DNA from: Advenella sp. FME57
GTDB lineage: Bacteria > Pseudomonadota > Gammaproteobacteria > Burkholderiales > Burkholderiaceae_B
DNA: 64,000 nt
Assembly (NCBI RefSeq): GCF_014897675.1
Contig: NZ_JABUXU010000008.1
Span: forward strand, 1 to 64,000
Reading direction: 5' to 3'
The stretch's first letter is position 1. Each line of letters opens with the position of its first letter. Below, in pieces: positions 38,126 to 45,311 of this stretch. The position numbers were made by a program, and so were the translations under genes. Below the pieces are notes generated by a model that ran no database searches, had not been told where the DNA came from, and saw only the letters and a program-made list of their open reading frames with translations.

Positions 38126-39031
38126 CTAATTTACCAATTTTTGCCCGACGAACAGCCAGAAGGGAATCGTAATGACTGAAAACACAGTCCCGATGGAAAT
38201 GGCGGTCGCGACACAGCGCCCGTCGCCGCCCATGCGGGCGGCCAGAATATAGGCGGCCGAGGCGGGCGGCAATGCGGCAAACAGAACGAGTATATTGGTT
38301 TCCAGCGGGGACAGGGCCAGCATGAACGCCAGTATCAGCGCAAATACCGGCATGGCCAGCAGCCGGATACCCAGAACCCAGGAAATGACGGCGCGGTCCT
38401 GGTTGCCGCCAGCCAGAGACAGACTGGCGCCCACGCACAGCAGCCCCAGCGGAATGGCGCTATTGCCCAGTTTGGATAAGGTCATGTTTACGGTGTTTTC
38501 CAATCCGATACCTGAAAAATTGAGCAATAGACCAGCCAGCGTAGCCAGAACCAATGGGTTTTTCAGAATTTCCAGCCACACATTGGAACCTTGAAAGCGG
38601 GCGAGCGACTTTACAGCCAGTACATTGGCAATCGGTACCGAAAATCCCACCAGCACCGCCATAATGGCCTGTCCTTGGCTGCCAGCCAGAGCGGCCGCCA
38701 GTGAAAATCCAATATAGGTGTTGAAACGATAGGCGCATTGGGCCAGCGAAGCCAGCGCTATCGGACGTGGCTTCAGGAGGGGGCGGGCCAGCCACGCAGC
38801 CAGGTAGCCGGCAAGGCACAGCAGAATCGACACGGCAAGCAGACGGCCTGCGGAGCTGGCGGAAATAGGCGTGAAGGCGATAGACTGAACAAGCAGGGCC
38901 GGAAACAGGATGTAGTAAACGAGTTTTTCGGTATTGGTGAAAAATTCGCGGGAGAACTTCAGTTTGTGAAGCAGGACCCAGCCCAGCGCGACAATGAGAC
39001 AGTCTGGGATAACGAGCAGGGCAATATGCAT
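38126..39031 (-). CDS. AEC family transporter (auxin efflux carrier fold)
   Basis: 301 residues with about ten hydrophobic segments, including the conserved LSKLGNSAIPLGLLCVGASL near the middle of the C-terminal half. Bacterial members export or take up dicarboxylates such as malate or malonate; the substrate here cannot be told. It is divergent from xerD with about 100 bases between. Confidence 0.88.
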   Translation of the reverse strand: MHIALLVIPDCLIVALGWVLLHKLKFSREFFTNTEKLVYYILFPALLVQSIAFTPISASSAGRLLAVSILLCLAGYLAAWLARPLLKPRPIALASLAQCAYRFNTYIGFSLAAALAGSQGQAIMAVLVGFSVPIANVLAVKSLARFQGSNVWLEILKNPLVLATLAGLLLNFSGIGLENTVNMTLSKLGNSAIPLGLLCVGASLSLAGGNQDRAVISWVLGIRLLAMPVFALILAFMLALSPLETNILVLFAALPPASAAYILAARMGGDGRCVATAISIGTVFSVITIPFWLFVGQKLVN

Positions 39032-39135
39032 AGGAAAATCGTATTTGGATAGGCAGAAATTAGGCTAGAATCAGATCATAGTTCAGAAAGCAGCGGCGGT
39101 TTGCCATTATCATTTTTTGTTGTGAATAAATAACC

Positions 39136-40053
39136 ATGCCAGATCAGCAAGTGGCGCCAGCCCACCAGCATGCCATTGATCCATTTATTGACGCCTTGTG
39201 GCTGGAAGACGGATTGTCGCAGAATACGCTCATGGCCTATAGACAGGATCTCAAGGGGCTGGCCGATTTCCTGGCAAAGCGAAAGCCGTCCAAAACGCTG
39301 CTGGAGACCACCAAGGATGACATTGAAGCCTGGTTTGCCGCCAGGCATGCCCACAGCAAAGCCACCACGGCCAATCGCCGACTGGCTACGCTCAAACGAT
39401 ATTTTGCCTGGGCCATCCGTACCCATCAGATCAGTGAAGATCCGTGCCTTACCCTGCATTCGGCCCGCCAGCCGACACGGTTTCCCAAAACCATGAGCGA
39501 GCAGCAGGTGGACCAGTTGCTGGAGGCGCCCAACACCCGGGATGCACTGGGATTGCGGGACCGCGCCATGCTAGAGACCCTGTACGCGTCGGGCCTGCGG
39601 GTTACCGAGCTGGTCAGCCTGAAGGTGCTGCATTTGAGCCTGAACGAGAACGTCGTACGGGTGGTCATGGGCAAGGGCGGCAAGGACCGGCTGGTCCCGG
39701 TGGGCGCGCAGGCGGCCTACTGGCTGGAGCGCTATCTGAAAGAGGCGCGCCCCGACTTGCTGGGTCTGCGTCAGTCCGATGATTTGTTTCTGACCCGTCG
39801 CGCCACCGGTATGACGCGGCAGGCATTCTGGCAATTGATTAAAAAATATGCGCTGCAGGCAGATATTCATACGCCGCTGTCGCCGCATACCCTGCGGCAC
39901 GCTTTTGCCACCCATTTGCTCAATCACGGCGCAGATCTGCGTGTTGTGCAATTGCTGCTTGGGCATGCCGATATTTCCACCACCCAAATCTATACCCACG
40001 TGGCGCGTGAGCGGCTCAAGCAGTTGCATGCGCAACACCACCCGCGGGCATAA
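39136..40053 (+). CDS. xerD: Site-specific tyrosine recombinase XerD
   Basis: 305 residues. The N-terminal core-binding domain begins IDPFIDALWLEDGLSQNTL. The catalytic residues are visible: Arg in ASGLRVTELVSL, Lys in GKGGKDRLVP, His-x-x-Arg in SPHTLRHAFATHLL, His in LGHADISTTQIYTH, and the nucleophile Tyr in that last motif. With XerC it resolves chromosome dimers at dif. The call XerD over XerC rests on the DGLSQNT N-terminus. Confidence 0.94.
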   Translation: MPDQQVAPAHQHAIDPFIDALWLEDGLSQNTLMAYRQDLKGLADFLAKRKPSKTLLETTKDDIEAWFAARHAHSKATTANRRLATLKRYFAWAIRTHQISEDPCLTLHSARQPTRFPKTMSEQQVDQLLEAPNTRDALGLRDRAMLETLYASGLRVTELVSLKVLHLSLNENVVRVVMGKGGKDRLVPVGAQAAYWLERYLKEARPDLLGLRQSDDLFLTRRATGMTRQAFWQLIKKYALQADIHTPLSPHTLRHAFATHLLNHGADLRVVQLLLGHADISTTQIYTHVARERLKQLHAQHHPRA

Positions 40054-40122
40054 GCCGCAGGCCTGGCAGTTGCAGTAGAATATCCGGTTCCATCAACAAA
40101 AATACAAATCAGTGAACCGGAT

Positions 40123-40623
40123 ATGGCTGCCAGCAAACACGTATCGGAAACGCCTGCCACCCAAATGTTGAAGAAACATAAAGTGGCCTATACCGAACAC
40201 ACTTACGATTATATTGAGCACGGCGGCACCGCAGAGGCGGCGCGGCAACTGGGCGTTGATTCGCATGCCGTGGTCAAGACGCTTATCCTGGAAGATGAAC
40301 ACGCCAAACCGCACGTGATGCTGATGCACGGCGATTGCGAAGTGTCGATGAAAAACCTGGCGCGCCAGGCCAGCGTCAAGAAAATGCAGCCGTGCCAGGC
40401 AGCAGTGGCGCCCAGACATTCGGGATACCAGATCGGCGGCACCTCGCCTTTCGGAACACGCAAGCGAATGCCTGTATGGGTGGAGCAAAGCGTGCTGGAT
40501 TTGCAGCAGATTTATATCAATGGCGGGCGACGTGGTTATCTGCTGGGGATTGATCCGCAGGTGCTGGTGACGCTATTGCAGGCAAACTCCGTGAGCGTGG
40601 CCAACGACGGGCGCGCAGCCTGA
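40123..40623 (+). CDS. ybaK: Cys-tRNA(Pro)/Cys-tRNA(Cys) deacylase YbaK
   Basis: 166 residues of the YbaK/EbsC editing-domain family. The N-terminus ETPATQMLKKHKVAYTEHTY and the core GVDSHAVVKTLILED and ISPFGTRK-like GGTSPFGTRKRMPV are characteristic, including the Lys used in catalysis. It removes Cys mischarged on tRNA-Pro. It follows xerD by 69 bases on the same strand. Confidence 0.92.
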   Translation: MAASKHVSETPATQMLKKHKVAYTEHTYDYIEHGGTAEAARQLGVDSHAVVKTLILEDEHAKPHVMLMHGDCEVSMKNLARQASVKKMQPCQAAVAPRHSGYQIGGTSPFGTRKRMPVWVEQSVLDLQQIYINGGRRGYLLGIDPQVLVTLLQANSVSVANDGRAA

Positions 40624-40768
40624 GCAGTGCCTGCTAAGCTTGTGTACCGAGCTGTTCCCAGAGAACAACAGTCAATGGCTGGTTTACAGCAGGGCAGGCT
40701 GCGCAACAGGGCTGCTGACTGGCGGCCTGAGCCCGCGTGTTGCCCCGGAAGCATCGCGCTGCAAGTAC

Positions 40769-40993
40769 TCAATGGGGCCGGTTGACAGAGTCCGCATTGA
40801 CCTCGTCCCAGAAGGACTTGCCGCAAATCTTGCAGCGGTCTTCATAGCTCGGATCGCACAGGATTTCGGTAATTTCACGCGCACCCGGATACGATTGCGC
40901 AACGTCCGCCGAGCATTCATTGCAAACCAATGCATTCAGATAATAATCTTCATGTTGTGGCTCTCTGCGCTTGCGGATTGCATAGTGTTTCAT
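40769..40993 (-). CDS. Small Cys4 (zinc-ribbon-like) protein, unknown function
   Basis: 74 residues from the ATG at 40993 (MKHYAIRKRREPQHEDYY). Two CxxC pairs, Cys24/Cys27 (VCNEC) and Cys54/Cys57 (RCKIC), are spaced as in a zinc ribbon, and an extra Cys46 lies between them. The N-terminus is basic. No family is recognised with confidence. It is divergent from the tRNA region and convergent with ybaK. It is probably cytoplasmic and binds zinc; a nucleic-acid or regulatory role is inference. Confidence 0.65.
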   Translation of the reverse strand: MKHYAIRKRREPQHEDYYLNALVCNECSADVAQSYPGAREITEILCDPSYEDRCKICGKSFWDEVNADSVNRPH

Positions 40994-41334
40994 GACAGTT
41001 CCTCGGCCGGTCATAATGCCAAATTAATACTACAAAGGCTATCCAGTTGAAAAGCAGGGTTTACACTAGTCAGGCATGGGCTGAGCGCCGACATTGCCTG
41101 CGGCACTTTCGGAAAAAGGGCAGGTGGCTGCGGAAACGACAGCACGCGCTGCCGATCTATTCGATTACTTTATCCATGGGAATAGTGCCATCATTCGGAG
41201 TGTTGCCTGTGATGGCATCATCGTGATTGGCTGTCGCATTTGTCACCCCTGCTGGTTTTTATTGGGTCGTGCAACGATTGCCAGGTCCATTATCACGATG
41301 ATTTGGCATATAATGCTGGGTGATTTTAACCGTT
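40994..41334 (+). promoter_or_regulatory. Region upstream of tRNA-Arg, with a perfect -10 box
   Basis: A TATAAT at 41309-41314 lies about 20 bases before the tRNA and is the probable -10 element; the -35 is weak. The rest of the 340 bases has no supported gene. Confidence 0.6.
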
Positions 41335-41409
41335 CTCGCCGTAGTTAAATGGATATAACCGACCCCTCCTAAGGGCCAATTACAGGTTCGATTCCTGTCG
41401 GCGAGGCCA
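41335..41409 (+). tRNA. tRNA-Arg (anticodon CCU)
   Basis: A 75-base cloverleaf can be drawn. The acceptor is CTCGCCG/CGGCGAG with discriminator G and an encoded CCA. The D stem is GTTA/TAAC, the anticodon loop is CTCCTAA (anticodon CCT), and the T arm is ACAGG-TTCGATT-CCTGT. The anticodon stem has one A-C mismatch. tRNA-Arg(CCU) is a frequent integration target, and an integrase remnant begins about 160 bases downstream. Confidence 0.95.
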
Positions 41410-41516
41410 GCAATCTTTATCTGATTTTGCAAAAACATAAATTATTATAAAAATCAGCAGGTTATTCGGTTGTGGTTTTTGCTGTTTTATCTTTTTTTAA
41501 AGAAATCGAAGATAGA

Positions 41517-41538
41517 ACTCCCCAGAAACTCCCCAGAA
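41517..41538 (+). repeat. Tandem 11-base repeat, possible integrase arm-type sites
   Basis: ACTCCCCAGAA is repeated twice without a gap (41517-41527 and 41528-41538), between the tRNA and the integrase remnant. Short direct repeats at this place often bind the N-terminal domain of phage-type integrases; that role is inference. Confidence 0.6.
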
Positions 41539-41567
41539 TTTTCCGAAAAACGACCCACGCGGTCAGC

Positions 41568-41876
41568 ATGCAAAAAACAGCGAAAGGTTGGCAAATTCAA
41601 TACTTCGATCGTGGCAAGCGCCTGTCCGCGACTTTCCCGCCCCAGAGAGAGTACAAGGAGTGATTGAAAAAACGGGAGGGAGAAAACGACATCAAGCCAG
41701 CCAAGCGCATAACGCTCGGCGAACTGTTGGACGAATACGAGAAAAAGATCACAGTAAACAAAAAGTCGGCTGACAATGAGTCAAAGCGAATCAAGTTACT
41801 AAAAAGACCGATATCCTGGTCTGATGGAGAAATTGATCTGCAATGTGAACAAAAACGATATATCTGCCCGGCGTGA
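41568..41876 (+). pseudogene. Truncated phage/island tyrosine integrase
   Basis: The frame begins MQKTAKGWQIQYFDRGKRL and continues with SATFPPQREYKE, the N-terminal domain of phage-type integrases. It is broken by an in-frame TGA at 41661-41663, where such proteins carry Trp (a TGG to TGA change). It then continues in the same frame with ITLGELLDEYEKKITVNKK and IKLLKRP, the start of the core-binding domain, and ends at 41876. The catalytic domain is absent. Together with the adjacent tRNA this marks an old integration. Readthrough is possible but the missing catalytic half makes activity impossible. Confidence 0.8.
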
Positions 41877-41940
41877 TGATATGTACGAGCGCCCGAACGG
41901 TCGCGGCGGTCTGCTTCATGATTCCCGTGCCACGGCTAAA

Positions 41941-42201
41941 TCAGTCGCGCCTACTCTTGTGTCCTGTTGCATAATATCGGCGAAGGGACTTGTCCCATTG
42001 AATGAAATTGGGATCTCCATGAGCCACTAGCTGAAACCGGTACTGTTCATATATGTACCAAAGATAGCTATTTGTACCTGGCTTAATTTCCCAAGCGAAT
42101 ATTTGCCCATTTTTATTCATTGCAATATATTTAGTCCACTGCGGGACTACGATGAGTTTCCCGTAGTAGCTCACGACCTTGATAGATTGACTCACTGACA
42201 T
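41941..42201 (-). CDS. Small phage-like protein, unknown function
   Basis: 86 residues from the Met at 42201 (MSVSQSIKVVSYYGKLIVVP); the open frame extends further up to 42276. The pattern VPQWTKYIAMNKNGQIFAWE, a later W, and WDKSLRRY resembles small prophage proteins with a VPxWT-x-IA motif followed by an acidic or aromatic stretch; this resemblance is from memory. It is followed by no clear terminator. It lies in AT-rich DNA behind the integrase remnant and is best read as residual island cargo. Confidence 0.5.
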   Translation of the reverse strand: MSVSQSIKVVSYYGKLIVVPQWTKYIAMNKNGQIFAWEIKPGTNSYLWYIYEQYRFQLVAHGDPNFIQWDKSLRRYYATGHKSRRD

Positions 42202-42241
42202 CGCAAATTTCGCTCTTCGGTGCCCGATGCTACCAAAGCCA

Positions 42242-42415
42242 TTAAATAAAACTGCTATTTGCAGGAAAATGTGCAACTAGATATCGTTCACGGTACGCTT
42301 TATCTGTGATATTTTTTTCAAGCCATTTTTTAAGCTCAATTTCATTGACTTTCTGCGGATCTACGCTCTTGACTGAACGATACGTTGTCGTACACATAGG
42401 TTGATCTAAAAACAT
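42242..42415 (-). CDS. Small hypothetical protein (57 aa)
   Basis: 57 codons from the ATG at 42415 to the TAA at 42242. It begins MFLDQPMCTTTYRSVKS and has a charged, probably helical middle (EIELKKWLEKNITDKAYRER). It lies directly upstream of the 86-residue gene on the same strand and starts about 85 bases from the divergent promoter at 42499. No family is recognised. The regular amino-acid makeup supports a real gene, but nothing else does. Confidence 0.4.
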   Translation of the reverse strand: MFLDQPMCTTTYRSVKSVDPQKVNEIELKKWLEKNITDKAYRERYLVAHFPANSSFI

Positions 42416-42498
42416 GTATATCTCTTACCATTAAAAAGTCATGGAATAATGAAAAATCAATAAAAAATAAGAATATTAAAATTTAATTGTTATTTCAT

Positions 42499-42527
42499 TT
42501 GACATAAAAATTTTGATAACTTAGTAT
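42499..42527 (+). promoter_or_regulatory. Sigma70-type promoter of the sRNA candidate
   Basis: A perfect -35 TTGACA (42499-42504), a 17-base AT-rich spacer and a -10 TAGTAT (42522-42527). The predicted start, 6-7 bases later, coincides with the base of the first stem-loop at 42533. Confidence 0.7.
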
Positions 42528-42532
42528 CATTT

Positions 42533-42646
42533 GCACGGCTATTATTGAAATTTCATTTGCGTAATAGCCGTGCAATTGGCTGTTTGATAGCTGCCAATTG
42601 TGATTTTTGCCTTTATAGCTGACGGTTTTGGCCGTCAGCTTTTTTT
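42533..42646 (+). ncRNA. Candidate small RNA with three stem-loops
   Basis: About 114 bases. Stem 1 is a perfect 12-bp helix, GCACGGCTATTA (42533-42544) with 42562-42573, and a 17-base loop. Stem 2 is CAATTGGC (42573-42580) with 42593-42600. A U-rich linker (42601-42616) leads to the terminator stem, AGCTGACGG (42617-42625) with 42632-42640, followed by seven T. There is no ATG-started frame inside. A near-consensus promoter stands immediately upstream. It resembles no known RNA family that I can name (not 6S, tmRNA, RNase P or SRP). A simple pair of terminators for the convergent Hint gene is the alternative. Confidence 0.6.
42617..42646 (+). terminator. Rho-independent terminator of the sRNA candidate
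   Basis: A perfect 9-bp stem (42617-42625 with 42632-42640), loop TTTTGG and seven T. It points away from the promoter at 42499 and stands 10 bases before the end of the convergent Hint-domain gene, so it insulates that gene from rightward transcription. Confidence 0.85.
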
Positions 42647-42655
42647 CAATCGCTT

Positions 42656-44290
42656 TTATGCAGCGCGGAGACGAACTCTTGTTTCCTTAGTCTCGTTCCA
42701 GTACATGTGCGTGCGCAACACGTTCAGCTCCAATATTAAAGAGTCTTTTGATGTAGGGACCAGGCTCGCAGGAATGACCGCTTTCCCTGTTGTCCAGCGC
42801 ATATTCGTGCCGTAGACGTCCTGAGCGGCGTTCAACCCGGTCAAGCTCTCATCATTGATATCGATCGAGTGACGAACACCATCTACAGTAAGGGAAATAT
42901 CGGTTAGGCCTACACCGATTACGCGCGTATCACGGCGGCTCCTTAGTGAAGTATCCCGAACGACAGACGAGTTGGACAGGACACGAATATCAGATTGCAG
43001 CCCTGCTGGTAGTTCGAAACGATACACGCCGAGTTTAGCGCATGGAGTCAGTAAAGCAATGGCGACACCATCTACTTCAATTCGCAAGTTGGCCTTAGAT
43101 GTACGGGTTGCACCAGTCAGAGCTTGAGCACGTTTGAACAGTTCACGGCGAACAGATTCAATAATTTCAGGCGTGATTTTTTGAACGTAGCCAGGCAGAA
43201 CGACACGTTCAGGAGCGGGCCCGAAATCGGGGTGAGCAGCGACTGTCTCAGCGTTTTCGAATGAATTGCGATAGTCGCCAACATCCAGGTAGCTTTCTGC
43301 AGCAGCGCCTTCAGCCAACAACATATCGAATTCTTCCAATTCCACATGGAAATATTCGAATTTCTTGATGTCAAAATCTTGGACTATGGTTTTACCATTG
43401 ACCAGCGATAAGGCTGGGACCAGGGCGCCATCAAAGTTGAACCGATGGCCGGGAGATACGGTCAGGTCGCGATGAGGAACATTGTCTGCAAATGCCCCTT
43501 TCATAATATGGACTGGAGAAGCACGTAAAGCGTGAGAATCAGGTAAGCGGTTACGATTGAGTTTACGAAAGCCGAGCCACTTGACAGTACCTACATTACC
43601 GCTAGCGGTTAGAACCTTATCGCCAGCTTTTAACGTTTCGACTTTGACTTCACCTTCAGGCGTAGCAATGTGTGTACCTTTGAGATAGCACGCATAAACC
43701 ATGACTCCATTTTCGAAGGTGATTTTCGACAGATCCTCACCAGATGCGTCATACGAGGCGATGGTATTGCCGTTGGCATCTTTAAAAACAATATTGTTGC
43801 CTACAACTTGACCATCAGTTGCACCAATAACTTTGATTTGATCTCCCGCAGAAAGACCTGAAACAGTAGGAGAAGAGGAAAGATCTATCTGTATTCCTTT
43901 TGGCTCATAGACCAATGTGGAAGTGCCAGAATCACCTAAGTCAAAGTTAGTATTATTAAGCGCAGCGCCTTGAATCAACGGTGGTGAATAATACAGTGTG
44001 GCGCCTTCATCCAAGTTGTAATTGGTAGTCTGCAGCGCACTGAAATTTTCGAGCAGATTGATTCTGACATTTGCATCTTGACCTACATTTAAAGTAAAGG
44101 TCGAGCCAATTGGTGAAAGGCTATGTTGCTCGAAATCCAGAATATCGTCGGAGTTTGTCGAATTGTTGATAGTTAACTCGGTGTTAAACGAATTACTCTG
44201 AACCCGTACCGCTTCATCGCCAGGATAGGAGCTTTGATCTACTGTCTTCTCTGTAGGCTGAAATAAACCGCCAAGTGTGATATTTGCCAT
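42656..44290 (-). CDS. Hint-domain protein (Hint_2 type) with N-terminal passenger region
   Basis: About 544 residues from the ATG at 44290 (MANITLGGLFQPTEKTV). Residues 1-200 are Asn/Thr/Ser/Asp-rich and low in Lys, like secreted repeat-poor passengers. The Hint fold begins at Cys201 (ACYLKGTHIATPEGEVKVE) and shows GDKVLTASG, RDLTVSPGHRF (about 274-284) and LLAEGAAAESYLDVGDY. The remainder (about 350-544) is a beta-rich domain of unknown role with EVDGVAIAL and WTTGKAVIPASL. Hint_2 proteins are known mainly from alphaproteobacteria, where autocleavage at the Cys is expected; function is unknown. There is no classical signal peptide. Codon use and AT content are unlike the flanking core genes, which fits transfer. 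Confidence 0.85.
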   Translation of the reverse strand: MANITLGGLFQPTEKTVDQSSYPGDEAVRVQSNSFNTELTINNSTNSDDILDFEQHSLSPIGSTFTLNVGQDANVRINLLENFSALQTTNYNLDEGATLYYSPPLIQGAALNNTNFDLGDSGTSTLVYEPKGIQIDLSSSPTVSGLSAGDQIKVIGATDGQVVGNNIVFKDANGNTIASYDASGEDLSKITFENGVMVYACYLKGTHIATPEGEVKVETLKAGDKVLTASGNVGTVKWLGFRKLNRNRLPDSHALRASPVHIMKGAFADNVPHRDLTVSPGHRFNFDGALVPALSLVNGKTIVQDFDIKKFEYFHVELEEFDMLLAEGAAAESYLDVGDYRNSFENAETVAAHPDFGPAPERVVLPGYVQKITPEIIESVRRELFKRAQALTGATRTSKANLRIEVDGVAIALLTPCAKLGVYRFELPAGLQSDIRVLSNSSVVRDTSLRSRRDTRVIGVGLTDISLTVDGVRHSIDINDESLTGLNAAQDVYGTNMRWTTGKAVIPASLVPTSKDSLILELNVLRTHMYWNETKETRVRLRAA

Positions 44291-45082
44291 GATATTACTT
44301 TTCCATTGAAGTAATTGAATTAAGAATAGGTATTCAAGCCAGTAAAGTTTCTGACACATTGTTGATAGTCAATGCGGCTACATACAGAAAAGATTTTCAA
44401 GTTACTTTCTGAAAAATTATTACTTATTTGAATACATGGCAATGCTAAGTGTTTGTCTATAAAAGAGCAATTAAACCAATGAGTTAAATAGTAGAGAAAC
44501 GTCAACATTAGCATTTGTTAACATTCACTGCTCAGCGTATAGTTTTTATTCTGGCCCGTCTGCACCTTTCGAAAAACGAGATGCTGCGCCTCATAGGCGC
44601 TAAATGACCAATTTTCGGTTGCTCGTGCTAACCCGCTTGGGCCACGCTTGTCGCCACTGCCGTTACTGCCGATTATCTGTGTCCATCGGCAAGACAGAAA
44701 AACTGCAGAAACGAGAATCCGTTGTCGCTAACAGCAAATTGAAGAGCAATAGGTCACGAGATAGATAGATGAAGAAGCGGCTACAACGGAGGGTATTGCG
44801 TTTGCGCGAGCACGCTAATAGAAGGTTGGCTGAACAAGTAGGCAGGAGGTGGGTCTTGAATTCTACTTAGAGCAACGTTGCGGACGTATTTCATAGCTGG
44901 TCCTGGTTTCATCGCGGAACTGGATTAGGGGTCTTGGATAGGAATGAGAGCAGGACCAGACAATCGACAAAAAACTACCCACTATATGCCTGTAGGCTGC
45001 ATTCTTATCCAGCTCTAGCGCAATGTCCTGCTGACTGTCGCTTCAAACGTGCCTCGTAATCTGAAAACTACACCAGAGAAGT
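44291..45082. other. Gene-poor stretch between the Hint gene and the porin terminator
   Basis: About 790 bases. The first 230 are AT-rich and should hold the promoter of the Hint gene. The rest is of average composition. On the minus strand a frame ending near 44520 lacks a start. On the plus strand a 33-codon basic frame at 44769 lacks a ribosome binding site. I see nothing I can name; decayed gene remains are likely. Confidence 0.4.
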
Positions 45083-45085
45083 AAA

Positions 45086-45117
45086 AATCCCCAGGAGTTA
45101 CCTACACCCTGGGGATT
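45086..45117 (-). terminator. Rho-independent terminator of the porin gene
   Basis: AATCCCCAGG (45086-45095) pairs perfectly with CCTGGGGATT (45108-45117). On the minus strand the hairpin is followed by a run of T (complement of 45083-45087). It lies about 195 bases after the porin stop, which gives a long 3' untranslated region. Confidence 0.75.
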
Positions 45118-45162
45118 CATACTACGGAGGTGCTGCAAGCCGGTGAGATCTTTGGAATGCCT

Positions 45163-45228
45163 GCAACCAACCGTACGTCTAAATGAGTACGTTATAAAAA
45201 GTCATTCTACCTCATTCCGGTTGGTTGC
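45163..45228. repeat. Inverted repeat in the porin 3' untranslated region
   Basis: GCAACCAACCG (45163-45173) and CGGTTGGTTGC (45218-45228) are perfect complements, 44 bases apart, and an outer GAGAT/ATCTC pair flanks them. The region between the porin stop and its terminator is thus highly structured. Confidence 0.7.
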
Positions 45229-45311
45229 AAATCTCCGACTTTTCTACTGGCATATCTTCCATTTTTACGGTCAGGCCACAAAAATGTCTCATCGCCAAGC
45301 GATGTATCCCA

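Noticed and set aside
44769-44870. A 33-codon basic frame (MKKRLQRRVLRLREH...)
   Set aside because: No ribosome binding site, no context, and it is in gene-poor decayed DNA.
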